A DNA stretch of 64,000 nucleotides from Leptospira gomenensis (GTDB lineage Bacteria > Spirochaetota > Leptospiria > Leptospirales > Leptospiraceae), in assembly GCF_004770155.1 (NCBI RefSeq), contig NZ_RQFA01000066.1:1-64000 (forward strand), in the 5' to 3' direction. Both the position numbers and the translations under genes were made by a program. Positions 40,843 to 49,588 of this stretch are shown here, piece by piece; the stretch's first letter is position 1; each line of letters starts with the position of its first letter. Below the pieces are notes generated by a model. The model was not told where the DNA came from, ran no database searches, and saw only the letters and a list, made by a program, of their open reading frames with translations.

Positions 40843-41038
40843 AACCAAAGGGCTCAAATACCGGATCGAAAATTTCCCTACCCGTTCTCCCTTTTTACAT
40901 TCGATATGCCGCGTCGATACGAATACCTCGATCCGGATGATCCGGAAAAAAACTTACTAACAAGCGGCATGATTCCAGGAAAACAACAAGATCGAACGCA
41001 ACAAAACCGTCTTCATACGGGTTATATAAAAAGCAATA

Positions 41039-41761
41039 TTAGATTTTTGTAAAATGAAAGCAACCGCATCCATAATTTTGATTTTCGAAATCCTCTCTTT
41101 TCGCCCTTTGAATCAGACCGCCGTCTGAGAAATTCTCACCGATGAGCGCCCAATCCAAAAGCTCCAGACCGGGGAATAACTTTAACACGTCGTCGAAACC
41201 GTATATTCGATGTGCATTGTATTGTATTCTGGGCTTTCCAACCGGAAGAACGATATACAGGTTTCCTTTCGGCGCTAAAATTCTGGAAAGTTCGGCGGAC
41301 GCTTTTAAATCACCTGAGACATCAAGCGGGTCCCCGTATCTTCCTAAGCCGATATGTTCCAAAACGTGCATGCAAGAAATAGAGGATATCGAATCGGTTT
41401 TAAAATCTAACTTCGTCAAATCACAGGATAAGGTTTCTAAATCACTCAACAACAAGTCAGCCGGACGATAATCAAAAAACTTAACCGGAACAAAGGCAGA
41501 TACAATCGCCGAAAAATATAAATAGGAAGAGAAGTCGTAGTGCACGTGCGGTTTTTTTTCCTTAACTTTCCGAGCGGCCCAAGCCGTGTGATATACGTAA
41601 TGACGGTCGAATCCGGTGTTGGAAGTATCGTCAAAGAGACAAGGATAACGATCCTTCCAGAATACAGAAAAACGGGTTTCATCCTTTCGGAAGTTTTTAA
41701 ACTTATTTAAGTATTTTGCATATCGAATCCAGTACGATATGATTCTTCGTATTCTAATCAT
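41039..41761 (-). CDS. DUF268 family, methyltransferase-like protein
   Basis: 240 residues. The family core is ISCMHVLEHIGLGRYGDPLD (about 128-147), seen in DUF268 proteins of surface polysaccharide loci. The overall fold resembles a class I SAM methyltransferase, though motif I is weak (FFDYRPADLLL near 98). Activity in the family is unproven. It overlaps the GT2 gene at 41758 by four bases. It is followed by the large non-coding gap. Confidence 0.75.
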   Translation of the reverse strand: MIRIRRIISYWIRYAKYLNKFKNFRKDETRFSVFWKDRYPCLFDDTSNTGFDRHYVYHTAWAARKVKEKKPHVHYDFSSYLYFSAIVSAFVPVKFFDYRPADLLLSDLETLSCDLTKLDFKTDSISSISCMHVLEHIGLGRYGDPLDVSGDLKASAELSRILAPKGNLYIVLPVGKPRIQYNAHRIYGFDDVLKLFPGLELLDWALIGENFSDGGLIQRAKREDFENQNYGCGCFHFTKI

Positions 41762-42633
41762 TGGAATTTTTTACGGATTTTCTTCAGAAAAAGAATAATC
41801 CTCTCCTGCCACGAAATCGCTTTATAAAATTTGAATGCGGTTTGACGGAGGTCCTGGTAGGTTTTGTGTAACCAACCGCCTTCATACTCGTCCGGAGTGT
41901 TCGGAAAATAAAAAATACCCGTCCATTTCTGCAGATACCGAGACCAGTCTTGTTGTTGTTTTTCGTTATTGGATTGGCGAACCCTCAAATTGGCGTGACT
42001 ATAATGTTCGACATACGAGGATTCGGCAGCGATGATCTCGTAACCGGCGTGCCACATCTTCAGACAAAGATCTCCGTCTGCGTGATAAAAATGAAACGAA
42101 TCCTCGTCGATAAAGTCCACGGCTAACATCGCTTCCCTCGTATAGAGTCCGTGGTTGACGAAGATTTTTTTTCCGATCGCTAAACCGACGAGATACTCCG
42201 GCTGTTCCGGCCAATTACGCCAATAAAATGCCGCGCCCCCTATTTTAGGATTTTTCTTCTTCGCCGCCGAAATACTTTCGATTCCCCGTTCGATCGAGCC
42301 AGGTACGATCAGAGAATCATCGCTGATCATGCAGATATATTCTCCTTCGCAGGACCTAAATCCTAAATTCATAAAGTATCCCCAAGATCTACGCGGAATC
42401 TCTTTTCCTTTCCAAACACCTCGATTGTGTTGTAGAATTAAGATCACGTCCTTTTGACGCACGAGCCAAGGAAGACTACCGTCGTTCGACCCACCGTCCA
42501 CAACGACGATTTCTGCATCCAAACCCGAGGTTTCGATTTCATCCCGGATCGATTGGATAGCGAGTTTCAGAAATTTGTACCGATTGTACGAACCGAGCAC
42601 GAACGATACTTTGCCTTTTTTTTCAGTCTTCAA
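41758..42633 (-). CDS. Family 2 glycosyltransferase
   Basis: 291 residues. FVLGSYNRYKFLKLAIQSI, VVVDGGSNDGSLPWL and ICMISDDSLIVPGSI (about 98-112) give the GT2 pattern, with DD as the metal site. FYHADGDLCLKMWHAGYEI (about 183-201) is the downstream conserved block. The TTG start at 42633 has only a weak site upstream; the 250-base gap before it has no gene I can support. Coupled to the DUF268 gene by a 4-base overlap. Confidence 0.88.
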   Translation of the reverse strand: MKTEKKGKVSFVLGSYNRYKFLKLAIQSIRDEIETSGLDAEIVVVDGGSNDGSLPWLVRQKDVILILQHNRGVWKGKEIPRRSWGYFMNLGFRSCEGEYICMISDDSLIVPGSIERGIESISAAKKKNPKIGGAAFYWRNWPEQPEYLVGLAIGKKIFVNHGLYTREAMLAVDFIDEDSFHFYHADGDLCLKMWHAGYEIIAAESSYVEHYSHANLRVRQSNNEKQQQDWSRYLQKWTGIFYFPNTPDEYEGGWLHKTYQDLRQTAFKFYKAISWQERIILFLKKIRKKFQ

Positions 42634-42884
42634 TTCTTATTACCATATTTTTCGCGGAAATTCGCGGATGTTTTTGCCGTGATTGTGGAACGAAGAACGC
42701 GGAATAAACGTCTCGAACAGAGTCGTCTTTCTAAAAAAAATTTTGCCGGTTTAAATTCAGAAAGAAGAGGTATAAAAACGAAGAACGATTGTATGATCTC
42801 CTCCTCTGACCGCAAAACTTTCCGCACCTAATTTTATCTACGGTAAAACCTTCCAGCACGAAGATCTTCGCTCCGGGAACGATG
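42634..42884. other. Intergenic region in the O-antigen locus
   Basis: About 250 bases between two - strand glycosyltransferase genes. One frame on - beginning inside the upstream gene's 3' end stays open for about 60 codons and reads like protein (SYLADIVPGAKIFVLEGFTV), but it has no start. It could be a gene remnant or chance. No clear promoter or terminator is visible. Confidence 0.4.
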
Positions 42885-44339
42885 TCAGCGAGATAGGATT
42901 CTAAACCGAACGATCTTAGAAAGAAGTCTCCCGATTAAAAGTCGCGCCATACTAAGGTCGAAAACTCCGAATCCGACTTCTCTTTTAATGTATTTCCAAT
43001 TCTTAAGAGTATTAGGTCCCACGTCGTCGAAACGATACTTAGAAGAAGTTGCTGTGGTTCCTAACGTTCTGACGTGTTCGCTAAACGCCGTTACGTATCT
43101 TTCCGCCTGCGATTTGTAAGAATAATCCCTAAGCATGATTTCCCTCCCTTTCTTTCCCATCGTTTTCCTTCGATCGGAATTTTTTAAGGATTCGAGAATC
43201 TTTAACGCCAATGCTTCCGGACCGAGTCCGTCGGAGAGATATCCCGTTACACCCTCTTCAACCACATCACCCACACCCCCGATCGGAAACGCGATCACCG
43301 GCGTTTCACAAGCAAGCGATTCCAACATCGTATTCGGCAAATTATCTTCCAAAGAAGGGAGCACAAAAACATCCGCAGCGGAATAAATCTCCGCCAAAGC
43401 GGACTCGTTCTCCACCGCCCCGAGATCCGTGTAGGGAATATTCAAATTCTTTAATTCTTCGGCGGGATTACCGAAAAACAAAAAATGGATTTTCCCCGAT
43501 TCTACAAAACGCCTCCAAGATTCGTCCTCGTTACAATAGCGCAACGCGGACAAAAGCGCGGTAAAGCCCTTTCTCTTTTCCGCCGCCGAATTCGCTCCAA
43601 AAAGGAGCACAAAAACATCTTCGGAGAAACCCAATTCGTGTCTCTTTTGCTCTCTGGAATAAGGATTGTAAATTTCCGCATCGATCGGATTCGGAATGCA
43701 GGTTATTCGCGAGTTCTTGAAAATTGCGCTCGATTTAGCTCTTTTATAAATCCATCGACTCGGAGCAATTACCGAAATTCGATCCGAGAAAAGTTCGATC
43801 TTATCCGCTAAATTCGATTTCGGAATGGTAGAATTGTCGCTTAAAATTTGCGGGCACTGCGCGCAGTCGCTTCCGAAACGATCGCACCCCGCCGTATAAT
43901 GACATCCGCCCGTATAAGGCGACTCGTCGTGTAACGTCCATACGATTGGTTTATTAGAATTCAATAAATTATGAATATTAATGGGGGATAAAAAATAAGA
44001 AACCCAATGTAAATTGACGACATCACATCCCCGTACGATCGGATGATCGAAAATATCCACACCGGGATAAGGGTAGGAAAAAAGAGTATTGGAAACGGAG
44101 GTCCTATTTTTTCCCAGATAGGAATGGATTAAGTCCAGAGAAATTTGAGTAAACAGGTTCTTACCCGATCGGGACGTCAGGCTCCTGGAAATTGCTTCGA
44201 CCGAATCATCCTTACCGTTTTTGAATCTACAAAGAATATTGGACGAAACGCCGACTGACAACAGACCCCGATGAATTCGATACATCGCCTTTGCAGCACC
44301 TCCGGCGGAATCGTTCGTGCCGACTAAACACACTTTCAC
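42885..44339 (-). CDS. Family 4 glycosyltransferase with Cys-rich loop
   Basis: 484 residues with a GT-B fold. The N-terminal SAGGAAKAMYRIHRGL loop fits the acceptor domain. WTLHDESPYTGGCHYTAGC (about 137-155) plus CAQCP is the Cys-rich stretch of a WcaC-like GT4 subgroup. The donor domain has FGANSAAEKRKGF and FVLPSLEDNLPNTMLESLAC (about 350-369). GTG start at 44339, overlapping the upstream methyltransferase stop by four bases (GTGA). Longer than the other GT4 proteins here. Specificity unknown. Confidence 0.87.
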   Translation of the reverse strand: MKVCLVGTNDSAGGAAKAMYRIHRGLLSVGVSSNILCRFKNGKDDSVEAISRSLTSRSGKNLFTQISLDLIHSYLGKNRTSVSNTLFSYPYPGVDIFDHPIVRGCDVVNLHWVSYFLSPINIHNLLNSNKPIVWTLHDESPYTGGCHYTAGCDRFGSDCAQCPQILSDNSTIPKSNLADKIELFSDRISVIAPSRWIYKRAKSSAIFKNSRITCIPNPIDAEIYNPYSREQKRHELGFSEDVFVLLFGANSAAEKRKGFTALLSALRYCNEDESWRRFVESGKIHFLFFGNPAEELKNLNIPYTDLGAVENESALAEIYSAADVFVLPSLEDNLPNTMLESLACETPVIAFPIGGVGDVVEEGVTGYLSDGLGPEALALKILESLKNSDRRKTMGKKGREIMLRDYSYKSQAERYVTAFSEHVRTLGTTATSSKYRFDDVGPNTLKNWKYIKREVGFGVFDLSMARLLIGRLLSKIVRFRILSR

Positions 44340-45145
44340 GAAGGCTTCCTTGCCTCCATAAAAAGTGAATCAGGTTTACGGACGGAACCGTCAAGTTCGG
44401 TATCCAATCGATAAGAGCTAAAATCAGGAATATTCGACTGATCTGCGGCGCATCGATTCGGGCCCACAAAACCCGTTTCCAACAAAACGCGTCTCAAAGA
44501 ATATTCGTCATACATACAATAATGAATCTCTCCGGATTTCCTAAACTTTCCTATCTCGGCCATTTCATAAGTATATCCTAAAATACGAAGACAATACTTT
44601 TTTAATCTATGGATTATCCTTGAATGAATAGCGGGGCGGCCTTGAGGATCGGCGACGGGTTGTATGCGAATTTCCTTGAGAGCGTCTTTGACTTCGGAAC
44701 CTAATCTTTTTATAATATAATCCTCCGCAGGAAGAGGAGTCTGTTTCCAATGTTTCAACATTTCGCCGCCTGAAGAATTCCTCGCCACTTGATCGAACAA
44801 TTCGAGAAGAATCCAATCGTAACGAGCGGAGGCTTCTTCATTTCCTTCTTTCGCCGACTTCATTTGGAGAAGATACTCGGTTATAATCGTTTCCAAATCC
44901 GGAACGACGACCCTAAGTATTCCTCCCGGTTTTAAAACGAAAAAACAATTCTTCAAAAAGGCAAGAGCCTCATGACGGGGAAAATGTTCTAGAACATGCG
45001 AATGATAAACGACATCGACCGAATTCGCTTGAAGAGGGATTCCGGATCGTAAGTCGTATTGGATCACGTCCGGACCACTTTTTAAAAAATCGATATTCGT
45101 CCAAGCCGAATGATAGCGGCTTCCGCATCCTAAATTGACCAGCAT
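44336..45145 (-). CDS. Class I SAM-dependent methyltransferase
   Basis: 269 residues. Motif I is LVNLGCGSRYHSAW at the very N-terminus (2-15), the acidic NIDF follows, and VVYHSHVLEHFPRHEA (about 47-62) then LKPGGILRVVVPDLE are motifs IV-VI of Methyltransf_11 proteins. The C-terminal half is helical and may bind the glycan. Probably methylates a sugar hydroxyl of the O-antigen. Five bases downstream of the GT4 at 45151. Confidence 0.85.
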   Translation of the reverse strand: MLVNLGCGSRYHSAWTNIDFLKSGPDVIQYDLRSGIPLQANSVDVVYHSHVLEHFPRHEALAFLKNCFFVLKPGGILRVVVPDLETIITEYLLQMKSAKEGNEEASARYDWILLELFDQVARNSSGGEMLKHWKQTPLPAEDYIIKRLGSEVKDALKEIRIQPVADPQGRPAIHSRIIHRLKKYCLRILGYTYEMAEIGKFRKSGEIHYCMYDEYSLRRVLLETGFVGPNRCAADQSNIPDFSSYRLDTELDGSVRKPDSLFMEARKPS

Positions 45146-45150
45146 ATACC

Positions 45151-46299
45151 TTATTTCACTACGTTCTTGATTTTTTTATATACGATCTCGAACGACTTTC
45201 CGAATTCCTGATCTTCGAATACGTCGAACGCACGATCGCGAAAAAGTTCGTATTTCGATTCAATCTCTGCGATCGAATCCGCTATTTCTGATTCGGTTTC
45301 GGCCACCAAACCTACACCCTTCATCAGTTTTTTCATCATGGGGATTCGATTTCCTATCATCGGCAGACCGCATTTTAAAGAATCGTAATATTTCCCCGCG
45401 GAACCCGCCGCGTATTTTAAGTTTATATCGGCGGGAGCGAACCAAACAAAACAAAGGTCCACCGATTGAAAAACGGAAAACTTCTCTTCGGCGGGAAGAA
45501 TTTCGGAGGATAAAAATACTTTTCCTTCGTAAGTCGATATTTTTTTTAACACTTCTTCCTTAAAATCGGAGTCTGGAATCCATCCGTGTAAAACGAGGAC
45601 CCAGTTTTTAGGCCAATTCGAAAGCGAATCCAGAATACGATCAACGCCCGAAAACCGCAAGAGAGTTCCCGTCACAAGTGCGATCCGCTTATCGGGTGAA
45701 ATCGGGAAACGATTCCTGAAGTAATTTTCTTTTTTCCTTAGGACGGAACCTGCGGAACTATTCTTAAGAATTATGATTTCGCGGTTTCTAAGACCGCTTA
45801 TCACGCGCAGAATTCGAAGTCTGTTCCTATCCTGAATCAGACTGAAACGCGCCTGACGCGCGAAAACTTTCGCAAGGGAAAGAAAAAAGGAACGATCTCT
45901 ATGATACAATTCTAATGAATGATAAGCGAAGGGAATCCTTAAGACGAAAGATACGATTCCTGTTCGAATGATACCTTGCGGATCGTAACCGATAAGAAAA
46001 TCAGATCGTCTACAAATTCCGAAAAATCGAACGAGAATGTATATTCCGTATATGAATTCCTGAAGAAATGCGGGAAGTTTAGAAATCCGTCCGGCAACGA
46101 TAGACGGGCCTTTGTACTGAATCACTTCCACGTTCGGATGATTCAGCTCCGGATTTTTTAGTCCGATTTTTTCCAATCCGGGATCGAGTTGAACCAACAA
46201 TCGAACCGTATCCCCTTTGGAAGCGAGAAATTTTACCGTTTCGATGACCGGCGTAGAAATCGCCACCCAAGGATGAGCGGTAATCAAACAAAAATTCAT
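45151..46299 (-). CDS. GT-B fold glycosyltransferase (family 4-like)
   Basis: 382 residues. N-terminal LITAHPWVAISTPVIETVKFL and the central FLIGYDPQGI segment match the acceptor domain of GT4-like enzymes; LVTGTLLRFSGVDRIL (about 203-218) starts the donor domain. The C-terminus has KYYDSLKCGLPMIGNRIPMMK, a variant of the E-x7-E region. Overlaps the methyltransferase at 46296 by four bases. Less typical than the other GT4 proteins in this locus. Confidence 0.78.
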   Translation of the reverse strand: MNFCLITAHPWVAISTPVIETVKFLASKGDTVRLLVQLDPGLEKIGLKNPELNHPNVEVIQYKGPSIVAGRISKLPAFLQEFIYGIYILVRFFGICRRSDFLIGYDPQGIIRTGIVSFVLRIPFAYHSLELYHRDRSFFLSLAKVFARQARFSLIQDRNRLRILRVISGLRNREIIILKNSSAGSVLRKKENYFRNRFPISPDKRIALVTGTLLRFSGVDRILDSLSNWPKNWVLVLHGWIPDSDFKEEVLKKISTYEGKVFLSSEILPAEEKFSVFQSVDLCFVWFAPADINLKYAAGSAGKYYDSLKCGLPMIGNRIPMMKKLMKGVGLVAETESEIADSIAEIESKYELFRDRAFDVFEDQEFGKSFEIVYKKIKNVVK

Positions 46300-47075
46300 G
46301 AAGTCAACGAATCGTTTTTCCTAACGACGAATACCACGCCCCAAGTTCCCGTCCCCGGATCCTTTCCGGTCAACCACTCTTCCGATCGGAGAATTTCGAA
46401 GCCGTTTTGCGCTAACAACAACTCAAGCTCTGGATTGAAGAAATATCGCATAGGATGTTTCTCCTGTATCAACTCCAATGAGTTCGTGTTCTTCCTGCGG
46501 ATCCATACTTCGTAGTCCACTTCTACGATATTTTTTTCGTGAATCACTTTCGACTCCGCCAATCTAGTCACGTGAATTTTCTCATCGAACAAACGTTTGA
46601 TTCTCGTTTCGGGAATCTGCGATAAGACCGCCGGTCCGTACCACACATCGAAAATAAAAATGCTTCCGCTATTAGAATGTAACGAAGCCGTTTCAAACGC
46701 GGCGAGAATATCCTTGTTCGAAGTTTGATAAGACATTACGTGAAATAAGGACAGAACCACGTCGAATCGCGAAGAAACCCGCACCGTACGCACATCCCCT
46801 TGTACGAACTTAGGAAAGACACCCGATCCGGTTTCGGCTTTTCTCCGCTCCGCTTCCGCCAACATTTGCGGGGAAATATCGACGCCCGTTACCTCGTAAC
46901 CTTTTTGTGTCAGAAGAAGAGCGTGTTTACCGGTTCCACAACCTAATTCCAGGACGGATTTAGAATCGGCCTTATAAGACTTGATCAACGAATCGACGTA
47001 AGACACCTCTAATTCGTAATTTTTGTCCTTATAGAGTAGATCGTAATATTCAGAATACTTACCGAATTGAGACAT
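46296..47075 (-). CDS. Class I SAM-dependent methyltransferase
   Basis: 259 residues. Motif I VLELGCGTGKHALLL (about 41-55), acidic GVDISPQML (about 64-72), and FDVVLSLFHVMSY (about 103-115). The C-terminal half includes the strand WLTGKDPGTGTWGVVFVVRK typical of small glycan or natural-product methyltransferases. ATG at 47075, ten bases from the aminotransferase stop at 47085. It could methylate the amino sugar made by the upstream aminotransferase, but that is inference. Confidence 0.85.
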   Translation of the reverse strand: MSQFGKYSEYYDLLYKDKNYELEVSYVDSLIKSYKADSKSVLELGCGTGKHALLLTQKGYEVTGVDISPQMLAEAERRKAETGSGVFPKFVQGDVRTVRVSSRFDVVLSLFHVMSYQTSNKDILAAFETASLHSNSGSIFIFDVWYGPAVLSQIPETRIKRLFDEKIHVTRLAESKVIHEKNIVEVDYEVWIRRKNTNSLELIQEKHPMRYFFNPELELLLAQNGFEILRSEEWLTGKDPGTGTWGVVFVVRKNDSLTS

Positions 47076-47084
47076 ACAAAATTC

Positions 47085-48254
47085 CTAATTTACGGAAATA
47101 TAATCGCGCACTAATCGACTGATTCGAGAAATCTGTTCATCCTTCAGACTACTCGAAGAAGGAAGATACAAACCTCGTTCCGAAATCGAATCGGTGACAG
47201 GATAGGTCCCGCCGACGTCACAACCGAACTTTTTTAAACTCGGTTGTCTGTGCATTCCTGTGAAGAGCTTGCGCGAATCCACTCCGTTTTCCTTTAAATG
47301 AGTCATCAAACCGTCTCTTAGTTTTTTCCTTTCGTCTCCGACTAAAATCGCATTCATCCAATGAACGTGCGTAAATTTGGAATCGGAATCCTTTTGAAAT
47401 CCGATTCCCGGGTGACCCTCGAGATTTCGGCGATAAAGAGAATTATTATGTTTTCTTAATGCGATATACTCGTCGGCCTTTTCTACTTGGGCTAGCCCGA
47501 TTGCGGCGTGAAGATTCGACAAACGATAGTTAAAACCGATATCTTCGTGGAGATATTCCCGAGCAGCAACCAAAGGAAACGATAAGTTCTTCAGATATCG
47601 GAGGCGATCATAAATGTCCGAATCGTCGGTCAGACACATTCCTCCTTCTCCCGTAGTCAAATTTTTGTTGGCGAAAAAACTGAAACACGACACGTCCGAA
47701 AAGGAACCCGACTTTTTTCCGCCGTATTCCGCACCGTGCGCTTCCGCCGCGTCTTCGATTACCTTAATTCCGTGTTCCGCCGCGATATTTAAGATAGGAT
47801 CCATATCGCACAATAAACCCATAATATGTACCGGAATGACCGCTTTAGTTTTTTTGGTGATCTTTTTGCGGAATAGATTAGGATCCAAATTCCAAGTATC
47901 GGGTTCTACATCCACGAAAACGGGCATCGCACCCGTATAACAGACCGCAAACGCGGTCGCTATCATCGTAAAGGAAGGAATGATCACTTCGTCACCGGGA
48001 CCGACTCCGAGCGCTTGAAGCGCCAAATGGAGAGCGACGGTTCCGTTACAAACACCTACTCCGTATTTTACACCGCAATAATCGGCGAATGACTTTTCGA
48101 ATTCCTGTACGTATTTTCCGGAAGAGGATATCCATCCGCTTGAGACCGCGTCCGACACGTATTTCAACTCGTTTCCGCCTAATAACGGTTCGCACACGGG
48201 TATAAATTCTTCGTGTTTCATATTAGAATCTTGTTTTGTCGTTTTCCCCGGCAT
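47085..48254 (-). CDS. DegT/DnrJ/EryC1 sugar aminotransferase (perosamine synthase-like)
   Basis: 389-residue PLP enzyme. CNGTVALHLAL binds the cofactor, VIEDAAEAHGAEY holds the Asp, and the catalytic Lys is in SFFANKNLTTGEGG, as in GDP-perosamine synthases. Lys at this site excludes RfbH-type dehydrases, which have His. It should transaminate a 4-keto-6-deoxy or 3-keto sugar nucleotide. The ATG at 48254 has AAGGA close upstream but overlaps the cupin gene by 32 bases; ATG 48221 (MKHEEFIP) begins at the family's usual point and is the alternative. Confidence 0.9.
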   Translation of the reverse strand: MPGKTTKQDSNMKHEEFIPVCEPLLGGNELKYVSDAVSSGWISSSGKYVQEFEKSFADYCGVKYGVGVCNGTVALHLALQALGVGPGDEVIIPSFTMIATAFAVCYTGAMPVFVDVEPDTWNLDPNLFRKKITKKTKAVIPVHIMGLLCDMDPILNIAAEHGIKVIEDAAEAHGAEYGGKKSGSFSDVSCFSFFANKNLTTGEGGMCLTDDSDIYDRLRYLKNLSFPLVAAREYLHEDIGFNYRLSNLHAAIGLAQVEKADEYIALRKHNNSLYRRNLEGHPGIGFQKDSDSKFTHVHWMNAILVGDERKKLRDGLMTHLKENGVDSRKLFTGMHRQPSLKKFGCDVGGTYPVTDSISERGLYLPSSSSLKDEQISRISRLVRDYISVN

Positions 48255-48618
48255 AAGGTCCTTGTTTCACTTCGATCATTTCCGTCTCCTCCAACATCTC
48301 GAACCCGTGTCCGCCTCCGGCAAGAAGTATAACGTCGCCCGTCGATAGAATGCGACTTTCTAAAAATCGTCTATCTTCGTCGAAAAAATCAACTCTTACC
48401 TTACCCTTACGTATAAACAGAACTTCGTGCGTAAATTCAACGCTTCGCGGAACCGGATTGTGGTGGTGAGGTTGTATGTTGTAACCGGCGGGACGTTTCA
48501 TATAAGCAAGCTGTTGAGAAAGCTCGTTCGGTGTGAAAAATTCTATTCCATCTTTCGAAAAGTCGTTCCTAATGATGATCGAATACAACTTTCCGCCATG
48601 ATCAATTTGTTCTATCAT
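48223..48618 (-). CDS. Cupin-fold protein beside sugar aminotransferase
   Basis: 131 residues. A single cupin: the HHHNP (about 50-54) and THEVLFIRKGKVRVDF motif 1, and the ILSTGDVILLAGGGHGFEML motif 2 (about 92-111). Small cupins next to DegT-type aminotransferases in O-antigen loci can be sugar ketoisomerases or epimerases, but the tyrosine/histidine pair of QdtA-type isomerases is not obvious, so function is open. It overlaps the GT2 at 48615 by four bases. Confidence 0.75.
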   Translation of the reverse strand: MIEQIDHGGKLYSIIIRNDFSKDGIEFFTPNELSQQLAYMKRPAGYNIQPHHHNPVPRSVEFTHEVLFIRKGKVRVDFFDEDRRFLESRILSTGDVILLAGGGHGFEMLEETEMIEVKQGPYAGENDKTRF

Positions 48619-49586
48619 ATTTCGTCAAACCAACTCGAATCAAAAACCAATTTTCTAAACTTCGGATTAGTATAAAGTTTAATAAGGTAGGAATATTGGG
48701 CCAGATTAAAGTGCAACATAAAATAAAAACCCAAACGAGGTTCGGAGAATTTGTCCTTAAAATAAAACTTCAACAATCCCCTCATACATCGAATCGTATT
48801 TTTGAGAATCTGAAAAAAATATTCGACGATTTCCCGAATACCCTTACGATCCGCTACGATTAAGTTATAGATTTCACACCGTCCGTTATTCACGAATCTC
48901 CTTTTAATATCGGCGATCGTCGCGTTCTTGGAAATCATCTGACAATGCTCCATCAAAGCATCCGGAGCCCAACCTATTTTGTACCCTTTTTTGTGTAACT
49001 TTTTACACAAACCAGTCTCACCGTCCCCGACAAGCCAATCGCCGATTTGATCCGGATTAAAACCGCCGACCTCTTTCAGGATATCTTTTCGGATATGAAA
49101 ATTCCCTCCGTTGATGAATACGTCCTTCTTTACGAATTTTTCGTTCCCGTAGCTCAACTTACCGAGTAAGAATTCGTAATCCCGCACCCATTCCGGGGGA
49201 GTTTGATCCCAGCGAATCACGATCGGTCCACCGACTGCGGCGGGGCTTTCCGAAGATTCGAAAAGTTCATCGACGGCGGAAAGCCATTTCCGATCTAAAA
49301 CAGCATCGTCGTCGGTATAAGAGAGAATTCCGTAACGAGAGTTTTTATATCCGCAATGCCTGGCGTGTACGAGTCCCGGCTTTGCTTCGTAAACATATCG
49401 AATTAAATTTTCTCCGTATTTAGACTGGTATTCGCGAACAGTCTCGAACGTGTTATCCTTCGACGCGTTATCAATGATTAGAATTTCATAATTTTCTTTT
49501 GGATAGTCTTGCGACAATAGTGATTCGATGCAAGCCGGTAGAAATTTTTCCCGATTAAAAGTCGGAACGATGACTGAGATACGCAA
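48615..49586 (-). CDS. Family 2 glycosyltransferase
   Basis: 323 residues. VIVPTFNREKFLPACIESLL, IDNASKDNT and LSYTDDDAVLDRKWLSAV (about 90-107) define GT2, with the DDD metal site. GDGETGLCKKLHKKGYKIGWAP (about 190-211) is the catalytic base region. A basic amphipathic tail (about 245-300) may contact the membrane. TTG start at 49586; the next gene begins three bases upstream. Confidence 0.9.
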   Translation of the reverse strand: MRISVIVPTFNREKFLPACIESLLSQDYPKENYEILIIDNASKDNTFETVREYQSKYGENLIRYVYEAKPGLVHARHCGYKNSRYGILSYTDDDAVLDRKWLSAVDELFESSESPAAVGGPIVIRWDQTPPEWVRDYEFLLGKLSYGNEKFVKKDVFINGGNFHIRKDILKEVGGFNPDQIGDWLVGDGETGLCKKLHKKGYKIGWAPDALMEHCQMISKNATIADIKRRFVNNGRCEIYNLIVADRKGIREIVEYFFQILKNTIRCMRGLLKFYFKDKFSEPRLGFYFMLHFNLAQYSYLIKLYTNPKFRKLVFDSSWFDEI

Positions 49587-49588
49587 AA

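Larger units (their letters stand above)
40455..41038. other. Non-coding gap in the O-antigen locus
   Basis: Nearly 600 bases with no credible gene, the largest gap in an otherwise packed locus. It holds a terminator-like hairpin for - at 40694-40736 and a second one for + at 40815-40842. I find no transposase reading frame, terminal inverted repeats or tRNA. It may be the scar of a deleted gene or insertion. Confidence 0.5.

Noticed and set aside
40455..41038. Insertion sequence remnant
   Set aside because: No transposase-like frame, terminal inverted repeats or target duplication could be found by eye; only isolated hairpins.
42630..42827. 65-codon frame in the gap before the GT4 gene
   Set aside because: Basic, Phe/Arg-rich, lacks a ribosome-binding site and any family features; an overlapping frame looks equally coding-like.
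47085..48254. RfbH-type 3-dehydrase for dideoxy sugar synthesis
   Set aside because: The PLP-site residue is Lys (SFFANKNLTTGEGG), while RfbH enzymes carry His; it is an aminotransferase.
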